Below are positions 1-6,411 of a stretch of DNA of 12,373 nt, one piece after another. The DNA is from Candidatus Brocadiaceae bacterium (lineage in GTDB: Bacteria; Planctomycetota; Brocadiia; SM23-32). The DNA lies in NCBI GenBank assembly GCA_003567495.1, contig PWZK01000357.1, positions 1 through 12,373 on the forward strand, given 5' to 3'. The notes beneath the pieces are model-generated. The model was not told the DNA's origin. It ran no database searches and saw nothing but the letters and a program-made list of their open reading frames with translations. Both the position numbers and the translations under genes were made by a program. Positions within the stretch are counted from its first letter, which is position 1. Each line of letters starts with the position of its first letter.

Positions 1-848
1 ACCTGGGCGCCGTGGGAAGCGGCATAAGGCCAGGCGTTCTTGTTAAGATAATGGGCACGTCCACCTGCGACCTGATGGTAACCCCGCTGAAGAGCGAACC
101 ACCGGATATACCCGGGCTTTGCGGAATCGTACCAGGCTCCGTGCTGCCGGACTGCTGGGGGCTGGAAGCCGGCCAGTCGGCAGTCGGCGATATCTACAAC
201 TGGTTTGTGAACTATATACAACCCGGCGGGGCCTCGAAAGGCTCTCATGACGCACTTACCAGGGTGGCCGATGCGCTCCGTCCCGGCCAAAGCGGCCTTT
301 TGGGGCTGGACTGGCACAACGGAAACCGTTCCGTTCTGGTCGATCAGCGACTCGGCGGCCTGCTGCTGGGCATGACTCTCCGTACCACGCCGGCGGAGAT
401 ATATCGTGCGCTCATAGAATCGACGGCATTCGGAGCAAGGATGATCATGGAACGGTTCCGGGAATACGGGATAAAAGTGGACAGCGTCTTAAATTGTGGC
501 GGTATATCGCGTAAAAACCCGCTCGTCATGCAGATATATGCAGACGTTACGGGAAAGGAAATGAAAATAACCCGCAGTGAGGAGACCTGTGCACTGGGGG
601 CCGCCATGGCTGGAGCGGTCGCTGCGGGAAAAAAGAACGGCGGACATGACGATTTCCGCCAGGCCGTTGCTGAAATGACCGGCACAATGGACAGGAGCTA
701 TGTTCCGAAACCCGAAAATACGGAAGTATACGACCACCTTTTCGCTCTATACAGCGAACTCCACGATATTTACGGCCGCCGAGACTATGAGTCCAATTTG
801 CACCATGTGATGAAACAGCTGATTGAAATAAGGGAAACGGTCCGGTAG
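1..848 (+). CDS. araB: Ribulokinase, C-terminal part (5' end outside window)
   Basis: This is the ATP-dependent kinase that turns L-ribulose into L-ribulose-5-phosphate in cytoplasmic L-arabinose breakdown. The frame is open from base 3 and ends at TAG 846-848, giving about 281 residues, roughly the C-terminal half of a protein that is usually about 560 residues. The GTG at 12 is not the real start, because the conserved text continues upstream of it (LGAVGSGIRPG, like the DAHMGAVGAG region of known ribulokinases). Recognisable FGGY-family signatures are the GTSTCD block just after it, LNCGGISRKNPLVMQIYADV (sugar-kinase C-terminal signature) and the ALGAAMAGAV helix near the end. It lies upstream of araD and araA, which together complete the pathway. 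Nothing in the visible part looks broken. Family assignment is secure. The N-terminal domain cannot be judged. Confidence 0.95.
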   Translation, partial: LGAVGSGIRPGVLVKIMGTSTCDLMVTPLKSEPPDIPGLCGIVPGSVLPDCWGLEAGQSAVGDIYNWFVNYIQPGGASKGSHDALTRVADALRPGQSGLLGLDWHNGNRSVLVDQRLGGLLLGMTLRTTPAEIYRALIESTAFGARMIMERFREYGIKVDSVLNCGGISRKNPLVMQIYADVTGKEMKITRSEETCALGAAMAGAVAAGKKNGGHDDFRQAVAEMTGTMDRSYVPKPENTEVYDHLFALYSELHDIYGRRDYESNLHHVMKQLIEIRETVR

Positions 849-878
849 GCGCTATCCCGCTTATTTCACGCGTTTCCA

Positions 879-994
879 GCCTGCCTGCTGCAGGCAGGCG
901 GTGCAGCTGCGCGAAAGGCAAGCGCTGAAAGCGCGATATGTTATAGCCTATGACGAAGCGCAGGCCCCGAATGGGGCCGAAGCGAAGCCATAGG
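879..994. repeat. Cluster of three palindromes in the araB-araD spacer
   Basis: The 202-bp gap between araB and araD holds three successive hairpin-forming sequences. The first is GCCTGCCTGC (879-888), one base, then GCAGGCAGGC (890-899), a perfect 10-bp inverted repeat. The second is GCGCT-GAA-AGCGC (922-934). The third has an outer stem CCTATG/CATAGG (947-952 with 989-994) around an inner stem GGCCCC-GAAT-GGGGCC (963-978). The 28 bases at 965-992 recur in slightly changed form at 10386-10412, and the GCCTGCCTGC/GCAGGCAGGC pair recurs at 11887-11917. These are therefore dispersed REP-like repeats rather than a regulator unique to this operon. In the transcript they could still act as a processing or stability element between araB and araD. 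Confidence 0.75.
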
Positions 995-1050
995 GTAATG
1001 GACGCACGCAAAAAAAGAGTCCTGAAGGGACGAGATAACCGTTAAAAAAA

Positions 1051-1761
1051 ATGAAAGATATCGATGAACTGAAAAAAAGAGTATGCGAAGCGAATAAAAC
1101 CCTGCTGGCATCCGGGCTCGCGGCGCTTACCTGGGGCAACGTCAGCGGGCTGGAAAGAAAAGAAGGCAAAATGGCCATAAAACCGAGCGGGGTGGACTAC
1201 GAAGACCTTGCTGCGGATAAAATCGTTGTTCTGTCGCTCGCGAGCGGGGAGGTCTGCTGCGGAGACCTTGCGCCTTCCTCCGACACGCCGACTCATCTGG
1301 AAATCGCAAGAGCCTTTACCGCAGCCGGTGCAATCGTGCATACTCACTCGCCCTATGCGACTGCATGGGCGCAGACCGGCATGGCCCTGCCCTGCCTGGG
1401 CACCACCCATGCAGACACTTTTTGCGGCGACATACCGGTATGTGAACAACTGACCGCGGAAGAGGCGGAAAAAGATTATGAGGCAAATGTCGGAAAGGCG
1501 ATAGTTGCGCGTTTTTCGGATGAGAACCTGGATCCGGGACGCATGCCGGCCGTCCTGGTGCCCGGCCACGGGCCGTTTTTGTGGGGCGAAACCCCCGAAG
1601 ATGCGGTGAAAAACGCAATTGTGCTCGAGGAAGTAGCCAGAATGGCGCATCTTACGTTCAGCCTGCGGCATGAATGCCCCAGGCTGCCTGAATACATCCT
1701 CAAGAAACATTTCAATCGAAAACATGGGCCGGACGCATATTACGGACAAAAAGCAACATGA
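1051..1761 (+). CDS. araD: L-ribulose-5-phosphate 4-epimerase
   Basis: This class II aldolase-fold, zinc-dependent enzyme interconverts L-ribulose-5-phosphate and D-xylulose-5-phosphate, the last step of arabinose catabolism before the pentose phosphate pathway. The 236-residue product has the usual family length (E. coli AraD is 231). It shows LTWGNVSG (26-33), the phosphate-binding IKPSGV (43-48), SSDTPTH (76-82), the HTH pair H97/H99, and PGHGPFLWG (171-179). By comparison with E. coli, D78, H97, H99 and H173 sit where the metal-site residues D76, H95, H97 and H171 lie. The C-terminal GPDAYYGQ supplies the catalytic tyrosine, probably Y231. The ATG at 1051 fits the family N-terminus. The nearest purine-rich ribosome site (GAAGGGA, 1024-1030) is rather distant, about 20 bases. 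The stop codon overlaps the next gene's start (ATGA at 1758-1761). Confidence 0.97.
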   Translation: MKDIDELKKRVCEANKTLLASGLAALTWGNVSGLERKEGKMAIKPSGVDYEDLAADKIVVLSLASGEVCCGDLAPSSDTPTHLEIARAFTAAGAIVHTHSPYATAWAQTGMALPCLGTTHADTFCGDIPVCEQLTAEEAEKDYEANVGKAIVARFSDENLDPGRMPAVLVPGHGPFLWGETPEDAVKNAIVLEEVARMAHLTFSLRHECPRLPEYILKKHFNRKHGPDAYYGQKAT

Positions 1762-2867
1762 CGGAAAAAAATAACAACGGGAAAGAAAAACACCACGTAA
1801 AACAAAAACTTTTTGCGGCCATGGAAAAAGAGGGTACTGACGGATACTGGATAGTAAAACCGGAGAATATACGCTATCTGACCGGTTTCAGAGGGAACGA
1901 TAGCACCCTGCTGGCTACCGGTGGCCGGTACATACTGCTGACAGACCGACGCTACGGCGAAGAGGCGCAGAACGAGGGCGGCATCGACGAGGTTCTGCTT
2001 CGCGACACCTCAATGGCGGTTGCCGCCCGGGATCTATGCAAAAAAAAGGGGCTGAAAAACCTCTGTATTGTCGCCCGACACGTAACCTGCGCCGACTACA
2101 AAGACATATCCGAAAAAAACGGCGGCATGAAAGTATCGCTTCGAAACGCCTGCCTCGTGGAATCCTTTCGACGACGCAAGTCCGCTTGCGAAATAGAATG
2201 TATTAAACGCGCGATAAAAACCGCCGATGATGGATTTTCCCGGTTCAAAAAACATGTCAAAAGCGGCCGGAGCGAGCGATGGCTTGCCCGCAGACTCGAA
2301 TGGGAAATGTGCCGCGCCGGCGCCGACGGAGCGGCGTTTGATGCTATCTGCGCAATTTCTGAAAATGCAAGTTCGCCGCATGCCCGGCCTTCGGAGCTCG
2401 AGTTAAAAAAGGGCGACAGTCTGCTTGTCGACTGGGGAGCCCGGGTAAACGGCTACATGAGCGATATAACAAGGATGCTTGCACCCGGTAATATCCCGGA
2501 TAAAACAACAGAATTGGCTGAAATAGTGCTTTCGGCCCGCCTGGCGGCACTTGATGTCATCAAACCCGGCATAGAAGCATGGAAGGTCGATGCAGCCGCT
2601 CGCAATGTAATAGAGGATGCCGGATACGGAGAATGTTTTTCACACGGACTGGGCCACGGAATCGGGCTGGAAGTGCACGAAGCACCACATCTTGCGCCGG
2701 GGCAACGGGACATACTGGAAGCGGGCATGGTGATGACATTCGAACCGGCAATATATCTTACGGGACGCTGCGGGGTAAGAATTGAGGATATGGTTTGTAT
2801 CACCCTCGACGGGTATGAGATACTGGGCAGTGAGCTGCCGCACTCCCCTATCCCGCATATTTCATAA
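1758..2867 (+). CDS. M24 family metallopeptidase (Xaa-Pro aminopeptidase/dipeptidase-like)
   Basis: A 369-residue creatinase/prolidase-fold protein, expected to be a cytoplasmic dinuclear-metal peptidase cleaving Xaa-Pro bonds. The N-terminal creatinase_N-like domain (about 15-140) contains WIVKPENIRYLTGF (31-44). The catalytic pita-bread domain (about 145-365) has all five expected metal ligands: D225 in LLVDWGA, D236 in MSDITR, H300 in HGLGHGIG, E329 in MTFEPA and E343 in VRIEDM. H208 in SSPHARP and H307 in LEVHEAP match the accessory histidines. It looks fully active. The start chosen is the ATG that overlaps the araD stop by four bases, which implies translational coupling. An inner ATG at 1821 would cut into the conserved N-terminal region. 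A peptidase is not part of arabinose breakdown, and its position between araD and araA is unusual. The exact peptide specificity cannot be read from the sequence. Confidence 0.93.
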   Translation: MTEKNNNGKEKHHVKQKLFAAMEKEGTDGYWIVKPENIRYLTGFRGNDSTLLATGGRYILLTDRRYGEEAQNEGGIDEVLLRDTSMAVAARDLCKKKGLKNLCIVARHVTCADYKDISEKNGGMKVSLRNACLVESFRRRKSACEIECIKRAIKTADDGFSRFKKHVKSGRSERWLARRLEWEMCRAGADGAAFDAICAISENASSPHARPSELELKKGDSLLVDWGARVNGYMSDITRMLAPGNIPDKTTELAEIVLSARLAALDVIKPGIEAWKVDAAARNVIEDAGYGECFSHGLGHGIGLEVHEAPHLAPGQRDILEAGMVMTFEPAIYLTGRCGVRIEDMVCITLDGYEILGSELPHSPIPHIS

Positions 2868-2884
2868 ACCAACAGCAGGTGTTT

Positions 2885-2920
2885 TAATTCTTTTTCAAGC
2901 GAAGTCTTGAAAAAGAATTA
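2885..2920. terminator. Perfect 15-bp hairpin between the M24 peptidase gene and araA
   Basis: TAATTCTTTTTCAAG (2885-2899) is followed by the six-base loop CGAAGT and its exact reverse complement CTTGAAAAAGAATTA (2906-2920). It starts 17 bases after the peptidase stop and ends 75 bases before araA. A stem this long and perfect would form well in RNA. It lacks a clear T-run immediately after it on the plus strand, so it is not a textbook intrinsic terminator. It may attenuate read-through, protect the upstream transcript, or be a DNA operator. The assignment as a terminator is tentative. The hairpin itself is certain. Confidence 0.5.
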
Positions 2921-2926
2921 TGGCGT

Positions 2927-2955
2927 TTGATTTATGCACTTATTTCAATTAATAT
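2927..2955 (+). promoter_or_regulatory. Candidate sigma-70-type promoter for araA
   Basis: TTGATT (2927-2932) and TAATAT (2950-2955) are separated by 17 bases, the optimal spacing. Each box matches four of six consensus bases. The region is AT-rich compared with the surrounding genes. It lies between the hairpin at 2885-2920 and the araA ribosome site, so araA-top6A-scpB may have its own transcript in addition to read-through from araD. This is a pattern match only. Confidence 0.4.
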
Positions 2956-2968
2956 CTTGTTTCAATTA
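2943..2968 (+). promoter_or_regulatory. Direct repeat TTTCAATTA, possible operator at araA
   Basis: The nine-base sequence TTTCAATTA occurs at 2943-2951 and again at 2960-2968, exactly 17 bases apart. The first copy runs into the candidate -10 box and the second lies just downstream of it. Direct repeats over a sugar-operon promoter are a reasonable place for a repressor or activator to bind. No regulator gene is visible in the window and the motif does not match one I can name. Confidence 0.3.
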
Positions 2969-2995
2969 CCGGTCGGAAATCCAGGAAGATAAACC

Positions 2996-4495
2996 ATGAT
3001 AGATCTTGAAAAATTTGAAGTCTGGCTGGTCACCGGCAGTCAGCACCTGTATGGAAAGAAGGCCTTGGAAAAAGTTGCCGAAGATGCAAGAATAATATCG
3101 CAATCGGTGGGAAATTCGCCGGTCTTTCCGGCAAAGCTTATGTATAAGGGCGTTTTGACCTCTTCCGAAGCAATAAAAAAAATATGTCTTGAAGCAAACG
3201 CCTCCCCCCGTTGCGTGGGTCTTGCCGCCTGGATGCATACTTTTTCACCCGCCCGCATGTGGATAGCCGGTTTGAAGTCGCTTCAAAAACCCCTCCTTCA
3301 CTTTCATACCCAGTTCAATGAAAACATACCGTGGGCGGAAATAGATATGGATTTTATGAACCTGAACCAATCCGCCCATGGCGGGCGCGAGTTCGGTTTC
3401 ATTGCTTCCCGCATGGGACTCAATCGCAAGGTGGTTGTGGGCTTCTGGCAGGATCCCGAAACAATAGACGAGATTGCCACCTGGACGCGGGCGGCGTGCG
3501 GATGGCAGGACTTGCAAGGTGCAAGGATTGCGCGTTTTGGTGATAACATGCGGGATGTGGCTGTTACCGAAGGCGACAAGGTCGAGGCGCAGCTGCGGCT
3601 GGGCTACTCGGTAAACGGATATGGCATGGGGGATCTGACGGAATCTTATAAAGATGTGGCGGATGCTGAAGTGGACAAACTTATAACGGAATATAAAAGT
3701 CGATATGAGATACCGGCCCCCCTTCTGAAAGATGGTCAAAAAATGTCCAAACTGCGTGAATCGGCAAGGATAGAACTCGGCCTGCAAGCTTTTTTGGAAG
3801 ATGGGGACTTCAGCGGGTTCACCACAACGTTTGAAAACCTTCATGGACTCCCGCAGCTGCCCGGACTTGCCGTACAACGCCTTATGGCCCGCGGCTATGG
3901 GTTTGGAGCCGAAGGTGACTGGAAGACGGCCGCCCTCCTGCGTGCCATGAAAGTTATGGGATCCGGACTGGAAGGCGGCACATCCTTCATGGAAGATTAC
4001 ACCTACCACCTGGGCAAGCCGGACATGAGGGTTCTCGGAGCACATATGCTGGAAGTTTGTGAATCCATTGCCGCCAAAACGCCCGTACTGGATATAAAGC
4101 CCCTGGGAATCGGAGGGAAAGACGACCCGGCCAGACTTCTGTTCAGTGCTCCGCCGGGCCGTGCGGTAAACGCAAGTATCATAGATATCGGACACAGATT
4201 CAGACTTATAGCAAATACTGTTAATGTGGTTGAACCTGAAGAGCCGTTGCCGAAATTGCCGGTCGCCCGGGCGCTCTGGGAACCCGAACCAGACCTTCGC
4301 ACCGCAGCCGTGGCATGGATACTGGCCGGTGGCGCCCATCATACCGCTTTCAGCATGGCGATTACCGAACAGCACCTGTCGGACTTTGCCGAAATGGCCG
4401 GGATCGAACTCATTACAATAGATAACTCCACCACTACGGCCGATGTGAAAAAAGAACTGCGCTGGAACGAAGCTTACTATAGAACAAAAAGGTAA
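2996..4495 (+). CDS. araA: L-arabinose isomerase
   Basis: Cytoplasmic Mn-dependent isomerase that converts L-arabinose to L-ribulose, the first step of the pathway. At 499 residues it has the same length as the E. coli enzyme (500). The N-terminus [13 protein letters not shown] (8-20) is characteristic. The four catalytic/metal residues of the family are all present at almost identical numbers: E306 (GFGAEGDWK), E333 (SFMEDYTYH), H350 (LGAHMLEV) and H449 (GGAHHTAFS). The start is supported by a good ribosome site, AGGAAG at 2983-2988, seven bases before the ATG. The gene has its own candidate promoter upstream. It is followed after only six bases by the topoisomerase VI A gene, so the two are probably translated from one message. 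Product identity is secure. Confidence 0.98.
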   Translation: MIDLEKFEVWLVTGSQHLYGKKALEKVAEDARIISQSVGNSPVFPAKLMYKGVLTSSEAIKKICLEANASPRCVGLAAWMHTFSPARMWIAGLKSLQKPLLHFHTQFNENIPWAEIDMDFMNLNQSAHGGREFGFIASRMGLNRKVVVGFWQDPETIDEIATWTRAACGWQDLQGARIARFGDNMRDVAVTEGDKVEAQLRLGYSVNGYGMGDLTESYKDVADAEVDKLITEYKSRYEIPAPLLKDGQKMSKLRESARIELGLQAFLEDGDFSGFTTTFENLHGLPQLPGLAVQRLMARGYGFGAEGDWKTAALLRAMKVMGSGLEGGTSFMEDYTYHLGKPDMRVLGAHMLEVCESIAAKTPVLDIKPLGIGGKDDPARLLFSAPPGRAVNASIIDIGHRFRLIANTVNVVEPEEPLPKLPVARALWEPEPDLRTAAVAWILAGGAHHTAFSMAITEQHLSDFAEMAGIELITIDNSTTTADVKKELRWNEAYYRTKR

Positions 4496-4501
4496 TTCAA
4501 A

Positions 4502-5590
4502 ATGGAAAACACCGACGCCAGAGATTTGCTGATAAAATGTGCATCGAGCGTAAAAAAGAGCATCGAAACCGGCAGGAAGCCGCAGCTGAAATTGCCAAGA
4601 CGAGGCCTCGGCAACGTTATATATTCGCCCAAAACCGGCTACTTTAAGCTTGATAAAAAGAAGATAACCCGCACGCTGACCTATAATACGGTAAAAAGCT
4701 TTGCCCAGAGCCTGCGCATGATGGGACTTTGCAAAGAAACCATAGAAAGCGAAGAAGAGGTCAGCAAGCGTGAGGCTTATTATATCTCCAAAAACTGGGA
4801 AGACGCAAGATTCGACCAGCAGCCCGAAAGCGATGCCGTTATGGAAGACCTGGAGGCAATGTTCGAAGTCAACAGGGAACAGCTCGGGTTCGTGCCGGAG
4901 GAAAAAGGTGGTGAAGTTGCCGGCAGGCTAAAGGTTATAGACACCGACAGACAGCGGGGAGACAGGATAGAAATCGACTGCACGCGCTTCGGCCGTGGAG
5001 CGTATTCAATACCTATCTCGGTCGAAGAACTGGAATTCGAAACGTCCGCAGAATTCATCCTTGCCATAGAAACCGCCGGCATGTTTCAGAGGCTCAACAA
5101 CCACGCGTTCTGGGACGACACCAACAGCATACTCATATCAATGGGCGGGGTGCCCACGCGCGCCTGCCGACGCTTTATCAGGAGATTAAGTGAAGAAAAC
5201 AATATACCGGTTTACGCTTTCGTGGATGGAGATCCTTACGGATACTCAAACATATACAGGACCCTTACCGTGGGCAGCGGAAATTCCGCCCATATAAATG
5301 AATTCTTCTGCGTGCCGGAAGCCAGTCTGCTCGGCGTTACGCCCTATGATATAGACAAGTATGATCTTCCGACCCACCCGCTTTCGGAAAGAGATATCAA
5401 ACGGGCTAAAGACGCACTGAAAAACGATCCTTTTTTCAAACACCACAAGCAATGGCAAAAAGCACTTAAAAAAATGATCAAAATGGGCGTGAGGGTCGAA
5501 CAGCAGGCGTTTGCAAAACACAGTCTGAACTTTGTAATCGACACTTATTTGCCCGAAAAACTTGCAAAAACCGGGAATTTTCTGCCGTAA
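4502..5590 (+). CDS. top6A: DNA topoisomerase VI subunit A (Spo11-like, type IIB)
   Basis: This is the DNA-cleaving subunit family of type IIB topoisomerases, related to eukaryotic Spo11. In the A2B2 enzyme the A subunit makes 2-base-staggered double-strand breaks through a tyrosine, and the GHKL ATPase subunit B drives strand passage. The 362-residue product is close to the archaeal length (about 369 in Methanocaldococcus jannaschii). The winged-helix/5Y-CAP domain (about 35-130) has VSKREAYYISKNW (87-99); Y94, the second tyrosine, is the likely catalytic one by analogy with Spo11. The Toprim domain (about 180-345) has E190 in FILAIETAGMF and D242/D244 in FVDGDPYGYSN; the E-to-D spacing of 52 equals that of the archaeal enzyme (E197, D249, D251). 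All key residues are intact. It starts six bases after araA, with AAAGG (4488-4492) as ribosome site. No subunit B gene lies in the window, which is odd because A and B are normally adjacent. Confidence 0.92.
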   Translation: MENTDARDLLIKCASSVKKSIETGRKPQLKLPRRGLGNVIYSPKTGYFKLDKKKITRTLTYNTVKSFAQSLRMMGLCKETIESEEEVSKREAYYISKNWEDARFDQQPESDAVMEDLEAMFEVNREQLGFVPEEKGGEVAGRLKVIDTDRQRGDRIEIDCTRFGRGAYSIPISVEELEFETSAEFILAIETAGMFQRLNNHAFWDDTNSILISMGGVPTRACRRFIRRLSEENNIPVYAFVDGDPYGYSNIYRTLTVGSGNSAHINEFFCVPEASLLGVTPYDIDKYDLPTHPLSERDIKRAKDALKNDPFFKHHKQWQKALKKMIKMGVRVEQQAFAKHSLNFVIDTYLPEKLAKTGNFLP

Positions 5591-5617
5591 CGGCAACAAA
5601 TCCGAAAAACAACGACC

Positions 5618-6274
5618 ATGGAAAAACCTGAAAACCAGGAGGAAGACAGGCGCATAATTTCGATCGATAAGGCTGTTAAACGCTCGCCACGGGCTGAAAC
5701 GGGAATTTCGCCCGGGCTGAAAGAAGATCGCACGCAGCCTGCGCCCGGCAGCGAAGGGGGCGAACTCAGCGAAAAGGAACTTACAGGGATTGTTGAAGCG
5801 CTGCTTTTCGCAACCCCATCACCACTTTCGCCGTCCAGAATAAACGACCTTACAGGTATCGGTGGGACGAAAAAAACAGAATCGCTCCTGCAGGGCCTGA
5901 AAGAAAAATACGAGGAAGAAAACCGGCCCTGCTTCCTGCAGGAGGTGGCCGGGGGATATCAGCTGCGCACCCGGCCTCAATTCGATCCATGGGTAAGCAA
6001 GCTGCGCAGCAAACAGCAGCAGGACACCCTGAGCCGGGCGGCACTGGAAACACTTTCCATCATCGCCTACCGTCAGCCGATTACCCGGGCGCAGATCGAA
6101 GACATAAGAGGCGTTCAGAGCGGATATATTCTGCGCTCGCTCATAGAAAAGTCGCTTGTAAAAGTCACCGGCAGAAGCGATGAACTGGGACGCCCGCTGC
6201 TTTACGCCACGACAAAGAAGTTTCTCGAAGTCTTCGGACTCGCCTCCCTGAAAGATCTGCCCGCCCTGCCGTAG
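5618..6274 (+). CDS. scpB: Segregation and condensation protein B
   Basis: ScpB is the winged-helix kleisin-associated partner of SMC and ScpA in the bacterial condensin complex, needed for chromosome compaction and segregation. The 218-residue product contains a first winged helix from about 53 (ELTGIVEALLFATPSPLS) and a second containing LETLSIIAYRQPITRAQI (143-160) and EDIRGVQSGY (161-170). The C-terminal signature is GRPLLYATTKKFLEVFGL (191-208). The first about 50 residues are a charged, proline-rich, probably disordered extension upstream of the conserved core. No strong ribosome site precedes the ATG. The gene begins 27 bases after top6A, probably in the same transcript. ScpA, often the upstream neighbour, is not here. 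Family call is secure. The exact start is less certain. Confidence 0.95.
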   Translation: MEKPENQEEDRRIISIDKAVKRSPRAETGISPGLKEDRTQPAPGSEGGELSEKELTGIVEALLFATPSPLSPSRINDLTGIGGTKKTESLLQGLKEKYEEENRPCFLQEVAGGYQLRTRPQFDPWVSKLRSKQQQDTLSRAALETLSIIAYRQPITRAQIEDIRGVQSGYILRSLIEKSLVKVTGRSDELGRPLLYATTKKFLEVFGLASLKDLPALP

Positions 6275-6276
6275 AC

Positions 6277-6384
6277 GCTGATAATTTTGACACTAACAAA
6301 CAATTATTTGCGCAGGCAGGGATCCGACAGGAACTGCTTGAACGATTGGCTTTATGGGACGAAAAATTCAGACATGCCAGATAA
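6277..6384 (+). other. Possible short gene remnant in the scpB/cytidylyltransferase gap
   Basis: The 137-bp gap between the convergent genes holds an open stretch that reads as a plausible helical protein end (GIRQELLERLALWDEKFRHA, about 6319-6378) and stops at TAA 6382-6384. It has no start codon of its own, and its frame differs from that of scpB. It could be the tail of a vanished gene or chance. I do not recognise the family. No convincing intrinsic terminator is visible between the two convergent genes, only a weak palindrome GAATATATTC near 6388-6397. Confidence 0.25.
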
Positions 6385-6411
6385 AGCGAATATATTCAAA
6401 AAATATGCGAG

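Noticed and set aside
849..1050. tRNA or small structured RNA gene in the araB-araD spacer
   Set aside because: No cloverleaf or conserved T-loop was found, and parts of the sequence recur elsewhere as dispersed repeats.
2868..2995. Riboswitch upstream of araA
   Set aside because: Only a simple long hairpin is present. No multi-helix aptamer architecture that I recognise is visible.
3245..4375. Long open frame on the minus strand inside araA (376 codons)
   Set aside because: It is wholly antisense to a clear araA with all catalytic residues, and its translation has no recognisable domain and unnatural composition.
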